From Oscillibacter valericigenes (GTDB taxonomy: Bacteria > Bacillota > Clostridia > Oscillospirales > Oscillospiraceae), in the NCBI RefSeq assembly GCF_021531915.1, contig NZ_JAFBIV010000001.1, positions 273,881 to 337,880 of the forward strand: 64,000 nucleotides of DNA, in the 5' to 3' direction. The number at the start of each line of letters is the position of its first letter. Position 1 is the stretch's first letter. The notes beneath the pieces are model-generated. The model saw only the letters and a program-made list of their open reading frames with translations. It had not been told where the DNA came from and searched no databases. This document shows positions 41,825 to 49,983 of the stretch, piece after piece. The position numbers and the translations under genes were made by a program.

Positions 41825-42783
41825 CCCGCAGCCAGCTTGAACTTGGCATATTGCCGGACTGCGAAATGATCCGGCTTTTTCTTTTTCAGGTCTTCAAACA
41901 TCAGATCCACCGGATTCTGGAAATCCTCATCATCCTCACGGACCTCCATGGCATTGATGAATTCGATGAGCGTGGCAAAGTTCTGTTCCTCCTTCGGTGC
42001 CTCATAATGGATGTAGCCGATGAGAGCACAGTAAAGAAGGGTCTCGGCCTTGTCCCAGAACGGATCGCCGCCCTTACCATCACCCTTGGTATTCGCCATA
42101 AGTGTGGTCGTCAGCTTCAGGATATCCTTTTCGCTGTGGATATAGGCGAAAGGATTATAGTGCATGGACTTGTGAAAATTGATTGTGTTGAAGATTTTGA
42201 TCCGGTAATTCGCATGGACAAATGCATTTCCAACCTCGAGCAGGGTCGTGCCCTTCGGATCTGTCAGAACATAGGAAGAATGAAGCTGCAACAGGTTTGG
42301 CTTAATCCAGAACCGGGTTTTACCGGAACCGGAGCCGCCGACAATCAGAACATTCTTATTTCTGGCGTTGGCAGGATTCTTTGGGCGGTTGCTCATCATC
42401 AGTCGTTCTGTCTTTGTGAGGATCACATTGTTCTCAAAGACCGGATCGATGAAAGGCTCGATGTCCTTCGGGCCACCCCATCGGGCAGAACCATACTCAA
42501 GGTTATGCTTAAAATTTTTGGCATTCTTTCCCCGGATGTAGACGGCAGCCCTCAGACCTGCCCCGCAGATCAGGCCCACCATCAAGTCAATGGGATGAAA
42601 GCTCGGAAGGGGATTTCCGAAAGCAATGCCCATCGTTGTAAAGAATGACAGCAGCTTTTCAGAAGCATTCGCGCCCTCCGCTATTCGCCAGGCTTCTCCC
42701 AGATTGGTACAGACCAGACTAATCAGGATATAAGGGAGGGCCCGGATCAGAAGCTTTTTCAGCTTAACGGTATCCAGGCTCAT
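41825..42783 (-). pseudogene. virD4: virD4 coupling protein, 5' part, interrupted by the transposon
   Basis: First 319 codons of a VirD4/TraG coupling protein plus the GG core. Two N-terminal membrane helices (LLIRALPYILISLVC; PIDLMVGLICGAGLRAA), Walker A LIVGGSGSGKTR near 145-156, and SSYVLTDPKGT. It ends at KLAAG, where the remaining half (GKTLKSILVSAG, 32316-33119) should follow. As it stands, translation would run on about 29 codons into transposon sequence and then through the recombinase. The ATG overlaps the pcfB stop (ATGA). Confidence 0.92.
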
Positions 42784-43271
42784 CGTGACTGCTCCCTCTG
42801 CTTGTCCCTGCTTACCACCTTCGCAGGGATATCTCTCACCGCATCGATCAGCTTATGCAGCGTTTTCAGAACGCTCGGACGATTGTTCTTTGCCAGTATC
42901 TCTGCAGAGTAGTCATTGAATGCCGCCGTCATGGCATCCGCATCTCTGGCCTTAAAGAACACCAGGTACTTCGGTGGAAGTACGGATTTATCCTTGGTGA
43001 TTGCATAATCAACACCGTATTTCCGGGCATACTTTTCAAAGCCCTTCAGGTCTGTTTTGGAGATGTCGATATTGGTTACGCCCTGATTCTGGCCGATCAG
43101 CTCCTGAATGGTCTGCTTGCCGGTGGGCTTTTCATTTTTCATTGCCGCTTCCTGAGATTTTCGCTTGATATAAGCGATCCCCTTCAGGCCAAGTCGGACA
43201 ATACTGCGAGCCGTAAGCTTGGTCGTGCTGATGGCCAAATTCACTGTCCTGTTTTCTACTTCCTCCTGCAA
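42780..43271 (-). CDS. pcfB: PcfB-family protein (TTG start)
   Basis: 163 residues from a TTG at 43271 with AAGGAGGTGGTGAGCA upstream. Seen: VNLAISTTKLTARSIVRLGL at the start and FEKYARKYGVDYAI and FFKARDADAMTAAFNDYSAE, the PcfB pattern. PcfB helps dock the relaxosome to the coupling protein, and here it is coupled to virD4 by ATGA. Confidence 0.9.
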   Translation of the reverse strand: MQEEVENRTVNLAISTTKLTARSIVRLGLKGIAYIKRKSQEAAMKNEKPTGKQTIQELIGQNQGVTNIDISKTDLKGFEKYARKYGVDYAITKDKSVLPPKYLVFFKARDADAMTAAFNDYSAEILAKNNRPSVLKTLHKLIDAVRDIPAKVVSRDKQREQSR

Positions 43272-43305
43272 TGCTCACCACCTCCTTCAGTTCGTTTTTC
43301 CGGCA

Positions 43306-43653
43306 TCATGCCTTTTTTCCGGCGGATCCCTCCACCTTCATAATGCCGTCAAGAGTTGTAGCGGCAATACGGAGCCTCTTTGCCAGACCGATATCGTCTT
43401 TGACCTGGCCATCCATCGAATCGCCGCAAACCACGAGAATGCGGGATCTTCGGAGGAGCTCCGATGCCATTTCAATCCTGTCCTTGTGCTCCTGGGGGAT
43501 CTCGTCCCGTAAGAGCCCTTCATACATGAGTCTCGGACAGATAGGAGAAAACCCTGCATCATACACCTTTCGGCAATAACGCAGGGCTGTGCTTTTTGCT
43601 TCAAATTCGTTATCACTCCAGTTTGCAGTGATATACGCCAGTGGTCTAACCAT
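43306..43653 (-). CDS. DUF4406-like protein
   Basis: 115 residues: PLAYITANWSDNEFEAKSTA, YDAGFSPICPRLMYEGLL, LLRRSRILVVCGDSMDGQV. This is the Rossmann-like nucleoside deoxyribosyltransferase-related layout used by DUF4406/DUF7768 proteins. The catalytic activity is uncertain. Standard passenger of the ICE backbone next to pcfB. AAGGAGGTACAC precedes the ATG. Confidence 0.78.
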   Translation of the reverse strand: MVRPLAYITANWSDNEFEAKSTALRYCRKVYDAGFSPICPRLMYEGLLRDEIPQEHKDRIEMASELLRRSRILVVCGDSMDGQVKDDIGLAKRLRIAATTLDGIMKVEGSAGKKA

Positions 43654-43677
43654 GTGTACCTCCTTCTTTCAACATCA

Positions 43678-45099
43678 TCAGTGGCCGTCATGCTCAGGCC
43701 TTTTGTGCTTCGGCTTACCGCCGATCTCTTCGGCGGCTTTTGCCGCTTCGCGTGACTGGAGGGCCTCGTCGGGAATCGGGATCGCCATGATGCTGTGCCC
43801 CATTTTCACGAAGGCCTCCGGCTGGTGGAACAACTCTTCAAACTTGCCGATCTGCTCCGGAGTGAGGGAACCGAAGCTGTCCTCCGTAAGACCGGTCACC
43901 AGGAAGGAACCGGCAATCACATCATAGACCTCATTGTTCTCATCACGAAGAGCACGGTTGAGAGGCAAACCGTTGATTTTGCCTTCCTCATTTACGATCA
44001 GGCCAACAGGATCCTCGAAGGGATAAACCACCTCAATAAAACCGCCTACCAGCTGCTGAAGATCCTCAAGGCCGGTTTTGGCTTCAATGACCTTCGGGTG
44101 CTCATTGGGTTCGACAAGAAGCATGGTAATCGTATCTGCCTCCATAAATCCGGCGGGCTCATCGGCAAGCATTGCTTCTACTCTGGCAGCCTCGCGGGCC
44201 TCAAAGGTACGGGCATTTTCAAAGATATGCGCTTCACTGTCGTAGTGGAATACATTGTCGGAGAGCCGGTCCGCAGGGGCAACCTCCGCCTCATTGATGC
44301 TTCGCACCATTTCTTCCAGATGGCTGAGCTCCATACTTCCGTCATCGGCAATGAACAGAACTTCATGGATTGAAGAAGGGAGAACGTAGAAATCGCCGCC
44401 CATCGTTTCAGCCGCCTGATCCAGAAAATCCGGATACTGAATGGTGCAGGCACCGTTCTGACCGCCCTCTACCGTAGCAACCCAGATGGGAGAAGGCTCA
44501 TCCGGCAGAAACATACCGGCAGCATCGCCCATCATGTCACGCATGACGTCGTTCATGTTGCGAAGGGTCGCAGGATGGTTCTGCACAGCAGCTTCCAAAG
44601 CATCCGAATGAAGCTGATCAGCTGTAATATCATAGGTCTGAAGCATGTTGTTGGTTACGAGAATGCTGGCAGAGCCCTGTTCATTACTCTCCATCTCGAA
44701 GCGGTAAACAAGAGCCATGTCCTCCACAGCTCTGTGAGGAATCTCGGAAAGCCTTTCCTCGTTTCCGGCAATGGGAATCATCTGAAGGGTCAGCTTTTCC
44801 TTCATCTGACCGTAATCCATCAGCGCTCGGGTATCGAACTGCGGCATACTTCCGGCAATCTCTGCCACCTGCTTTTCAATGTTGTGAAGGGCAGTCTCCA
44901 TAGGCATACCGTCCTCAACACGTTTGAAAGCATAGTCCAGATTCATCGTAGCAGCAACATTACTGTCTGCAGGGCTGACAGCCAGACCGGTATAGGATTC
45001 ACCCTGCAGCTTCGATACAGCCTGAATGCCGATATCCAGATCGGGGAAGCGCTCACGCATCTCATCGACAACCTGAATCTTAAACTGATCAAAATCCAT
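43678..45099 (-). CDS. DUF5688-family ICE protein
   Basis: 473 residues. MDFDQFKIQVVDEMRERFPD at the start, then LQGESYTGLAVSP and the domain around RALMDYGQMKEKLTLQMIPI, the DUF5688 pattern. The middle has DFYVLPSSIHEVLFIADDG. The C-terminus is basic with His (GGKPKHKRPEHDGH). Function unknown. Common between the rep/par and pcfB/virD4 segments of this ICE family. Confidence 0.82.
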   Translation of the reverse strand: MDFDQFKIQVVDEMRERFPDLDIGIQAVSKLQGESYTGLAVSPADSNVAATMNLDYAFKRVEDGMPMETALHNIEKQVAEIAGSMPQFDTRALMDYGQMKEKLTLQMIPIAGNEERLSEIPHRAVEDMALVYRFEMESNEQGSASILVTNNMLQTYDITADQLHSDALEAAVQNHPATLRNMNDVMRDMMGDAAGMFLPDEPSPIWVATVEGGQNGACTIQYPDFLDQAAETMGGDFYVLPSSIHEVLFIADDGSMELSHLEEMVRSINEAEVAPADRLSDNVFHYDSEAHIFENARTFEAREAARVEAMLADEPAGFMEADTITMLLVEPNEHPKVIEAKTGLEDLQQLVGGFIEVVYPFEDPVGLIVNEEGKINGLPLNRALRDENNEVYDVIAGSFLVTGLTEDSFGSLTPEQIGKFEELFHQPEAFVKMGHSIMAIPIPDEALQSREAAKAAEEIGGKPKHKRPEHDGH

Positions 45100-45102
45100 G
45101 TG

Positions 45103-45702
45103 TTAGTCCTCCTTTTTCTCTTTCGGCAGCCAGTAACCACAGATGGTCTTTCCGTCTTCACCGGTAATGGCCACGAAGTGCTCATTCAAAAAGATCATTG
45201 CAGCAAGAAAGTCCATAGCGGTAAGCTCCTCGCATTCGGTTTCATCGTCATTGACTCTGGCAATATAAACCGGAGCCGTAATGGTGATATCATCTTCACT
45301 TTCCCAGCTGTGCTCCATATAGTGAAGAAACAGATGATCGCCGATCTCAACGCAATAAAACGTCTGCTCATCATCAAAACCCGGAAACTTTGACAGGGCG
45401 TCTTCTTCCGTCATCAGCTGTACCGGTTTTCCGGGCACCGCAAAAAGGACGGTAGCGTCCATACAGGCCATATCATCCTCGTCCCAGTCGTCCGCGTCTT
45501 CGAAATTCTTAGTGTCCCAGGGATTCTTCTTTCCCTGAAGCAGGCTGGCAATTCGGGAAAGAACAATGGCACTGTCACAGAACATTTCTGCCAGTTCGTC
45601 TACAGAATCTGCAAGCGCAATCGCTGCAGCCTCTTTTTCGGAAGGCTTCTTCCGGATACCAAGAGGATTCTGCATCTGATTCATCATTTCTTTTTCAGTC
45701 AT
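45103..45702 (-). CDS. ICE protein of unknown function
   Basis: 199 residues from the ATG at 45702 (AAAAGGAGTATC upstream; the longer frame from 45750 overlaps a terminator). Acidic and soluble, with DADDWDEDDMACMDATVLFA and ITITAPVYIARVNDDETECE. No motif recognised. Three bases before the DUF5688 gene. Confidence 0.75.
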   Translation of the reverse strand: MTEKEMMNQMQNPLGIRKKPSEKEAAAIALADSVDELAEMFCDSAIVLSRIASLLQGKKNPWDTKNFEDADDWDEDDMACMDATVLFAVPGKPVQLMTEEDALSKFPGFDDEQTFYCVEIGDHLFLHYMEHSWESEDDITITAPVYIARVNDDETECEELTAMDFLAAMIFLNEHFVAITGEDGKTICGYWLPKEKKED

Positions 45703-45730
45703 TGATTGATACTCCTTTTCGTGTTTTGGG

Positions 45731-45772
45731 TAAAAAGAAAGCACCATCAAAAGTTGTCCTTCTGACAGTGCT
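45731..45772 (-). terminator. Terminator/attenuator after parB
   Basis: On the minus strand AGCACTGTCA...TGATGGTGCT (imperfect stem, 45772-45740) followed by TTTCTTTTT, just ahead of the next ribosome site. Confidence 0.6.
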
Positions 45773-45789
45773 CGGGTATTGGTATAAAA

Positions 45790-46719
45790 TTATCGTTCCT
45801 GATCGCGGGCTTTCTTTTTCTGCCACTGATCCAGAAGCTTGATAATGGTGTCCTGCATCTGCTGTGTAGTGTAGGACCTGGGGAAATACTTCCTCAGCTG
45901 TTCATTTCGGAAGGTGACCCGTTCAAGATCCCCTTTCTTCACTTCATTCATGATCTCTCTGGCGGCGTCCATGGTGAAATCGCCTTCCTGCGCCAGCTTC
46001 TTCAGGCGCTGAGCCTGGGAAAGAGAAGGGGAAGCCTGCACCTCATCCATAGCCTGCATGAAAACCGCCTGTTCCTCCGGAGCAAGATAGGATAGTTCAA
46101 CCGCCGGATTGAAGGAAATCTGCTTCTGATCGACCATTTCCAGAAGTTCGGAAATGAGGTTGGTGAGACGGATGTAGCGCTGGACTTGACGCGCGCTGTC
46201 ACCGACTTGTTCTCCTAATTCTTGATCTGAACGTAAATGTGTGCCAACTTGGCACGCATTTTCTTTAGATGGTCTACCAGCCTGCCTTTTCATCGCTTCC
46301 AACTTCATTTTGTACGCATAAGCCCTCTCACTGGGCAGTATGTTTTCTCTCTGAAGATTGGAATCGACCATGAGCACCGTGGCGGCATCATCATCCATCT
46401 GCCTTACCAGAACCGGAACCTCCGTAAGCCCTGCCAGCTCAGCAGCATGGGCACGGCGATGTCCGGAGATGATCTCATAATCGCCGCCTTCCAGCGGCCT
46501 GGCAATCAGAGGCGTCAGCACACCGTACTGTGCAATGCTCTCCGTTGTTCGAAGCATGGCTTCATCATCCACGACCTTGAAGGGATGATCCTTAAAGGGC
46601 ACCAGCTCGCTGATGCTGATATTCTGCACTCGTTCCAGCTGACTCTCTGCACGACTTTCATCCGTTTCAAAGATATCATCGTAGCTGGTCAAGCTGATGT
46701 TTCCGCCTCTTTTCGGCAT
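45790..46719 (-). CDS. parB: ParB-family partition protein
   Basis: 309 residues. Seen: PFKDHPFKVVDDEAMLRTTE, GGDYEIISGHRRAHAAELAG (the ParB/Srx CTP-binding motif GHRRxxA), the HTH region with QELGEQVGDSARQVQRYIRL, and a basic C-terminus. ParB binds centromere-like parS sites and, with ParA, keeps the circular ICE in dividing cells. It overlaps parA by 44 bases, with its ribosome site inside parA. Confidence 0.93.
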   Translation of the reverse strand: MPKRGGNISLTSYDDIFETDESRAESQLERVQNISISELVPFKDHPFKVVDDEAMLRTTESIAQYGVLTPLIARPLEGGDYEIISGHRRAHAAELAGLTEVPVLVRQMDDDAATVLMVDSNLQRENILPSERAYAYKMKLEAMKRQAGRPSKENACQVGTHLRSDQELGEQVGDSARQVQRYIRLTNLISELLEMVDQKQISFNPAVELSYLAPEEQAVFMQAMDEVQASPSLSQAQRLKKLAQEGDFTMDAAREIMNEVKKGDLERVTFRNEQLRKYFPRSYTTQQMQDTIIKLLDQWQKKKARDQER

Positions 46720-47500
46720 TCGCTAACACCTCCTTTGTCAGACCCTGGTAGGCTTCAGCAACCTTACCGCCCGGATCGTGTTTGAAAATGCTCACGCCCT
46801 CCGCGCTGATTTCCGCAGCACGGACGGAGCGAGGGATGTCTGCGTCATAGACCTTCAGCTTGCTGCCGTAGGTATCACGGATCAGCGTACTGATCTCCTT
46901 TGCAAAGTTGGTACGAAGGTCCACCATGGTCAGCAGAATTCCTTCGATTCGAAGCTTGGGATTGATCTGACGTTTGACCTTGTTCACCGTCTGAAGCAGC
47001 TGCTCCAGGCCCTTTGCCGACAGATAGTTTGCCTGGACAGGAATGAGAACCTGATCCGATGCGGCAAGCGCATTGACGGTCAGCATGCCCAGGGAGGGCA
47101 TACAGTCCAGTAGAATATAGTCGTACTGAAATTTCAAAGCATCTAAAACCTGCCTTAAAACAGTTTCGCGGCTCATGGCGTTGACCAGCGACACCTCCAT
47201 ACCGGACAGCGTGATATTTGCAGGAACAAGATCTACGCCTTCTTCATGTGACAGGATACCCTCCTTAGGTGCGATGGGCTGATCTTGCATGACCTTCGCC
47301 ATCAGGTCGGTCAGCGTGACCGGAAGATCATCCGGTCTGGGATGTCCAAGGGCAATGGTTAGGGACGCCTGCGGATCCGTGTCCACGAGCAGCACTCTTT
47401 TTCCCTCATTGGCAAGGCCAATGCCCAGATTTTCGCAGGTGGTAGTCTTACCGGTTCCGCCTTTCTGATTTACAACAGCCATGATTGTGGCTCTCGACAT
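46676..47500 (-). CDS. parA: ParA-family partition ATPase
   Basis: 274 residues from the ATG at 47500 (GGAGGTGATCATT upstream). Seen: deviant Walker A NQKGGTGKTTT, VDTDPQASLT, ILLDCMPSLGMLT and VPVQANYLSAKGLEQL-like switch regions. A Soj/ParA ATPase that moves DNA along the nucleoid with ParB. Its presence with RepA and ParB suggests that the excised ICE replicates and is partitioned like a plasmid. Confidence 0.94.
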   Translation of the reverse strand: MSRATIMAVVNQKGGTGKTTTCENLGIGLANEGKRVLLVDTDPQASLTIALGHPRPDDLPVTLTDLMAKVMQDQPIAPKEGILSHEEGVDLVPANITLSGMEVSLVNAMSRETVLRQVLDALKFQYDYILLDCMPSLGMLTVNALAASDQVLIPVQANYLSAKGLEQLLQTVNKVKRQINPKLRIEGILLTMVDLRTNFAKEISTLIRDTYGSKLKVYDADIPRSVRAAEISAEGVSIFKHDPGGKVAEAYQGLTKEVLANAEKRRKHQLDQLR

Positions 47501-47512
47501 AATGATCACCTC

Positions 47513-48406
47513 CTAGATCAAGCCATTGGCCATGTCGTGCTGTACCCAGTTCTGATAGTAAGAACTGATGGTAGTTGGCGCGTTGTAGAGGACTGCCAGC
47601 ATGTACTGCTTCATGTCCTTAACGCGGGTTGTGTTGTTTGCCAGTGTCATCAGGGCATATTTGATATGCTCTGCATCCAGCTTCATAAATCGACTTTTTA
47701 CGACTTCGATCGGCATATCTTCCCGATTGATACGAATGCTTTTTCTTGTGGAGCAGCATACATCAACCATGAGATCGACCATAGCCTGAATGGTATCCTG
47801 ATCAAGTGTCCTATCCCGGGAAAGATAATCCAGCTCGAGAGATTCTCTGAAATAATCCTCATATTGAGCTCGGATCCCCATCGCTTCGCTTCCTTTCCCG
47901 ACATTTCTGTCGGAATAGAAGGAATCGGTATCACTATACTCAGTATTAATAATATCAGTCTTATTTCCGTGTCCTTTTGACACTTCAAGAGATGTGATTT
48001 CGACACTTCCAGAAGTGTCATTTTGACATTTCAAGAAATGTCTCTCCACAGGGCTGTCCACCGATATGAAGTTCTTCACATAGATCAGGTTTGGTTTTCC
48101 CAGCCCCTGACGCTTTCTCTCAATGAGACCGACCTTGTCCTCCAAATCCGATAACAACTGGATCGCTTTTTTGTTTCCGCAGTTCATGTCCGCCATGATT
48201 TCTTCAATCGTGCAGATGATATACACGCGGCCCTGTTCATCGATCCATCCGTTTTTTGCAGAGAGGGGAACGCGGTCCAGTAAGATGCCGTACAAAGTTT
48301 TCGCCTCAGCAGACAGATATTTGAACCGGTCATTCGTAAAAAGCACCTTGGGAACCCGGTAGAAGGCAAACTGTTCTGCCTGGGCTCCGTAGAAATAATC
48401 AAACAC
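47513..48406 (-). CDS. repA: RepA N-terminal-domain replication initiator
   Basis: 297 residues: FAFYRVPKVLFTNDRFKYLS and SAEAKTLYGILLDRVPLSAK at the N-terminus, the RepA_N winged-helix pattern of Gram-positive plasmid initiators, then a variable linker and a C-terminal DnaD-like helical region (YALMTLANNTTRVKDMKQYM). It probably initiates replication of the circular form. No iterons were recognised in or near the gene. It heads the rep-parA-parB set. Confidence 0.88.
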   Translation of the reverse strand: MFDYFYGAQAEQFAFYRVPKVLFTNDRFKYLSAEAKTLYGILLDRVPLSAKNGWIDEQGRVYIICTIEEIMADMNCGNKKAIQLLSDLEDKVGLIERKRQGLGKPNLIYVKNFISVDSPVERHFLKCQNDTSGSVEITSLEVSKGHGNKTDIINTEYSDTDSFYSDRNVGKGSEAMGIRAQYEDYFRESLELDYLSRDRTLDQDTIQAMVDLMVDVCCSTRKSIRINREDMPIEVVKSRFMKLDAEHIKYALMTLANNTTRVKDMKQYMLAVLYNAPTTISSYYQNWVQHDMANGLI

Positions 48407-48425
48407 TCATAGTCACCACCTGCTT

Positions 48426-48650
48426 TCAGGAGAATTTATCGCGCTTCAGAGGCTTCTTGCGAAACACATCCTTATCCTTGCCATAGGGGCATCTGGTGAA
48501 CTGGCACCGACGATACTTGAAATCCGGACGATAGTAGAGGCAGTGAGCGCAGCTTCCGGGCTTGTGGTCCGATGCGCTCTCGAGCTTTTCTCTCTTTGCA
48601 GCCTTCGCCAGCTTCTCATATCTGCGGAAGACATCATCCTTCTTACTCAT
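48426..48650 (-). CDS. Small Cys-containing ICE protein
   Basis: 74 residues from the ATG at 48650, which overlaps the previous stop (ATGAGTAA). Basic, with SCAHCLYYRPDFKYRRCQFT and a further Cys, a likely zinc-binding fold. Function unknown. Typical of the region upstream of repA in these ICEs. Confidence 0.72.
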   Translation of the reverse strand: MSKKDDVFRRYEKLAKAAKREKLESASDHKPGSCAHCLYYRPDFKYRRCQFTRCPYGKDKDVFRKKPLKRDKFS

Positions 48651-48945
48651 TTGCCGCACCTGCTTCCTTTGCGCGGTTAGACCGCTTTGCTCTGAGCCAT
48701 GCGTCCAGCTCCTTGTAGCAGACAGCGCTGACACAGGGATGTCCTTTGGCGTAACAGCAGCCCTCACATTTCTTTTCCTGCTCGGTCTTTACCGCCTCAG
48801 CCAGGTAGTAGCAGTTCTGCGTTCCAAGGACACAGCCGACCTTGCGGTTCTTCCAGAAGAAGCACTTGCGGCAGGTATCCGGCTTGTCATCGTAGTATCT
48901 GATCCCGTCGATCAGAATGGTTTTGCGTCTCGCTTTTTTTCTCAT
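48643..48945 (-). CDS. Cys-rich ICE protein
   Basis: 100 residues from the ATG at 48945 (GGAGGATATCGTG upstream). Eleven cysteines, including CRKCFFWKNRKVGCVLG, CEGCCYAKGHPC and VSAVC, suggesting two zinc sites. Similar in kind to its downstream partner. Nucleic-acid or partner binding is possible, with no direct evidence. Confidence 0.75.
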   Translation of the reverse strand: MRKKARRKTILIDGIRYYDDKPDTCRKCFFWKNRKVGCVLGTQNCYYLAEAVKTEQEKKCEGCCYAKGHPCVSAVCYKELDAWLRAKRSNRAKEAGAANE

Positions 48946-49000
48946 CACGATATCCTCCATAGTTTTGATCCGCCGCCGGGGAAGTCCGGAGACGACAAAA

Positions 49001-49031
49001 GCCCTGTGATGATTTTTCGTCACCACAGGGC
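49001..49031 (-). terminator. Intrinsic terminator after the HTH-like gene
   Basis: Stem GCCCTGTG/CACAGGGC with partial pairing in the loop, followed on the minus strand by TTTTGTC. It stands between the HTH-like gene and the Cys-rich gene. Confidence 0.7.
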
Positions 49032-49052
49032 TATGTAAAATATCGTTAGTCT

Positions 49053-49292
49053 TTATAAATTGGAGTATCGTTCTTTTACATCAACATATTTTGATAACCT
49101 GACACCTTTGCTTATCTCGGTCTGATAAGATTCAGGCATATTGGCAAGCTTCAAAATCTCTTTGGGAGTAGATCCACATCCCTTGATTTCTTCAGCATAC
49201 ATAATGCCAAACAAGTGAATCATGGTTGTCTTTTCATTGCTGCTATTCTCATACATCTCTTTAAGCCGCATTGCCAATTCTCGTACTGTCAT
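49053..49292 (-). CDS. HTH-like small protein at the right end of the ICE
   Basis: 79 residues from the ATG at 49292 (GGAGGT nine bases upstream): TVRELAMRLKEMYENSSNEK, MIHLFGIMYAEEI, LKLANMPESYQTEISKGVRL. Small helical proteins with this pattern occur in mobile and defence contexts and look DNA-binding. First protein gene of the ICE after the tRNA. Role in ICE control is inferred. Confidence 0.72.
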   Translation of the reverse strand: MTVRELAMRLKEMYENSSNEKTTMIHLFGIMYAEEIKGCGSTPKEILKLANMPESYQTEISKGVRLSKYVDVKERYSNL

Positions 49293-49654
49293 GGTTTTCC
49301 TACCTCCATCTTTAAAGATTTCTTCAATATTGGCGCTTGTTTTTAGAAATCTAAAATATCGCAATCTGAATTTCTAATGCGTTTAGAAATATGCATCTTA
49401 ACCGGTTCTTCCATCACATCAGCCTCAGGCTAAATATCGGCATTTTATTGCTGTCAGGACCGATTTTTTATAGATTTACACCCAGATACACCGGTGAACA
49501 CGGAAACATGCGCCATTTTTAGCGGAATCACCGTTTCGGGGTGTTTTTCCTCATTAGATAAAAGCCCTGTTTTTTTAGCACTTCATCAATGAAGCTTCTT
49601 TTTTATTAGAAGAAACGCGGAAGATTTCGTAAAAAATCTTCCGCGATAGTGCGC
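49293..49654. other. Right-end non-coding region of the ICE
   Basis: 362 bp, AT-rich, no supported gene. It holds the terminator of the tRNA-Arg gene (49616-49645), an imperfect CTTCATCAATGAAG palindrome (49581-49594), and should carry the promoter of the HTH-like gene. It abuts the 3' end of the tRNA, the usual place for integrase arm-binding sites, but none was recognised. Confidence 0.5.
49612..49645 (-). terminator. Intrinsic terminator of tRNA-Arg
   Basis: Perfect 12-bp stem CGCGGAAGATTT/AAATCTTCCGCG with a 6-nt loop, followed on the minus strand by TTTCTTCT, nine bases after the CCA end of the tRNA. Confidence 0.85.
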
Positions 49655-49731
49655 TGGCGTCCCTGACTGGATTCGAACCAGCGGCCTTCCGCTTAGGAGG
49701 CGGACGCTCTATCCTGCTGAGCTACAGAGAC
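49655..49731 (-). tRNA. tRNA-Arg, anticodon CCT
   Basis: 77 nt including an encoded CCA. Acceptor GTCTCTG/CAGGGAC, D-arm GCTCAGCAGGATAGAGC, anticodon stem TCCGC/GCGGA around loop CTCCTAA, T-arm GCTGGTTCGAATCCAGT, discriminator G. All stems pair. It lies in low-GC, ICE-like surroundings. A 40-nt near-copy of its 5' half is at 50221-50260, next to the GC-rich chromosome. Confidence 0.95.
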
Positions 49732-49921
49732 GTATTAGATTATTTTTAGCTTGCTGAGATGTTTTCGCAAGCCGATGCATGGCAACAAGAAGAGCCAAGG
49801 AAGTCAATCCGGAAAAGACCAGAGAGTACTACCAGGATTCTTACAAGCCAAGTGATATAATAACAGAAAACGCTGAAATATCAAGGTTTTCCGGTACTAT
49901 CAAAAGAAGAAAAGGCGTGAA

Positions 49922-49983
49922 GCGCGGCAAGCAATTTCTTAATTGCTGCCGCGCGATCGCCCACCCTCTGGGTGGGTGATCGC
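49922..49983. repeat. Two tandem strong hairpins
   Basis: Hairpin 1: GCGCGGCAAGCAATT with AATTGCTGCCGCGC (one bulged A), 49922-49954. Hairpin 2: GCGATCGCCCACCC with GGGTGGGTGATCGC (one mismatch), loop TCT, 49953-49983, with a GCG overlap between them and ATTTTT soon after. Confidence 0.7.

Larger units (their letters stand above)
33118..41826 (-). mobile_element. 8.7-kb mobilizable transposon with a large serine recombinase, inserted in virD4
   Basis: Bounded by the GG dinucleotide (CC on the plus strand) at 33118-33119 and at 41825-41826, which is shared by both virD4 halves. Contents in transcription order: serine recombinase, TnpV, SDR oxidoreductase, oriT, membrane XRE regulator, DUF3847 protein, MOBQ relaxase, a 100-residue protein, primase/helicase, TnpW. 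TnpV and TnpW with a large resolvase are typical of Tn4451/Tn4453-type clostridial mobilizable transposons. It has no secretion genes and must borrow a mating channel. Recombination at the GG core would excise an element of 8,707 bp and repair virD4. Confidence 0.92.

Noticed and set aside
39850..42783. A genuine 977-residue VirD4-recombinase fusion protein
   Set aside because: The two parts meet at a transposon end, the recombinase has its own ATG and ribosome site, and the missing C-terminal half of VirD4 lies on the other side of the element.
1..49654. A tyrosine integrase and excisionase of the ICE
   Set aside because: None was found on either strand. The two small winged-HTH proteins resemble excisionases in size but lead cargo operons, and the only recombinase belongs to the inner transposon.
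49779..49979. 66-codon open frame between tRNA-Arg and serA
   Set aside because: No ribosome site, and its 3' half is made of the two strong hairpins.
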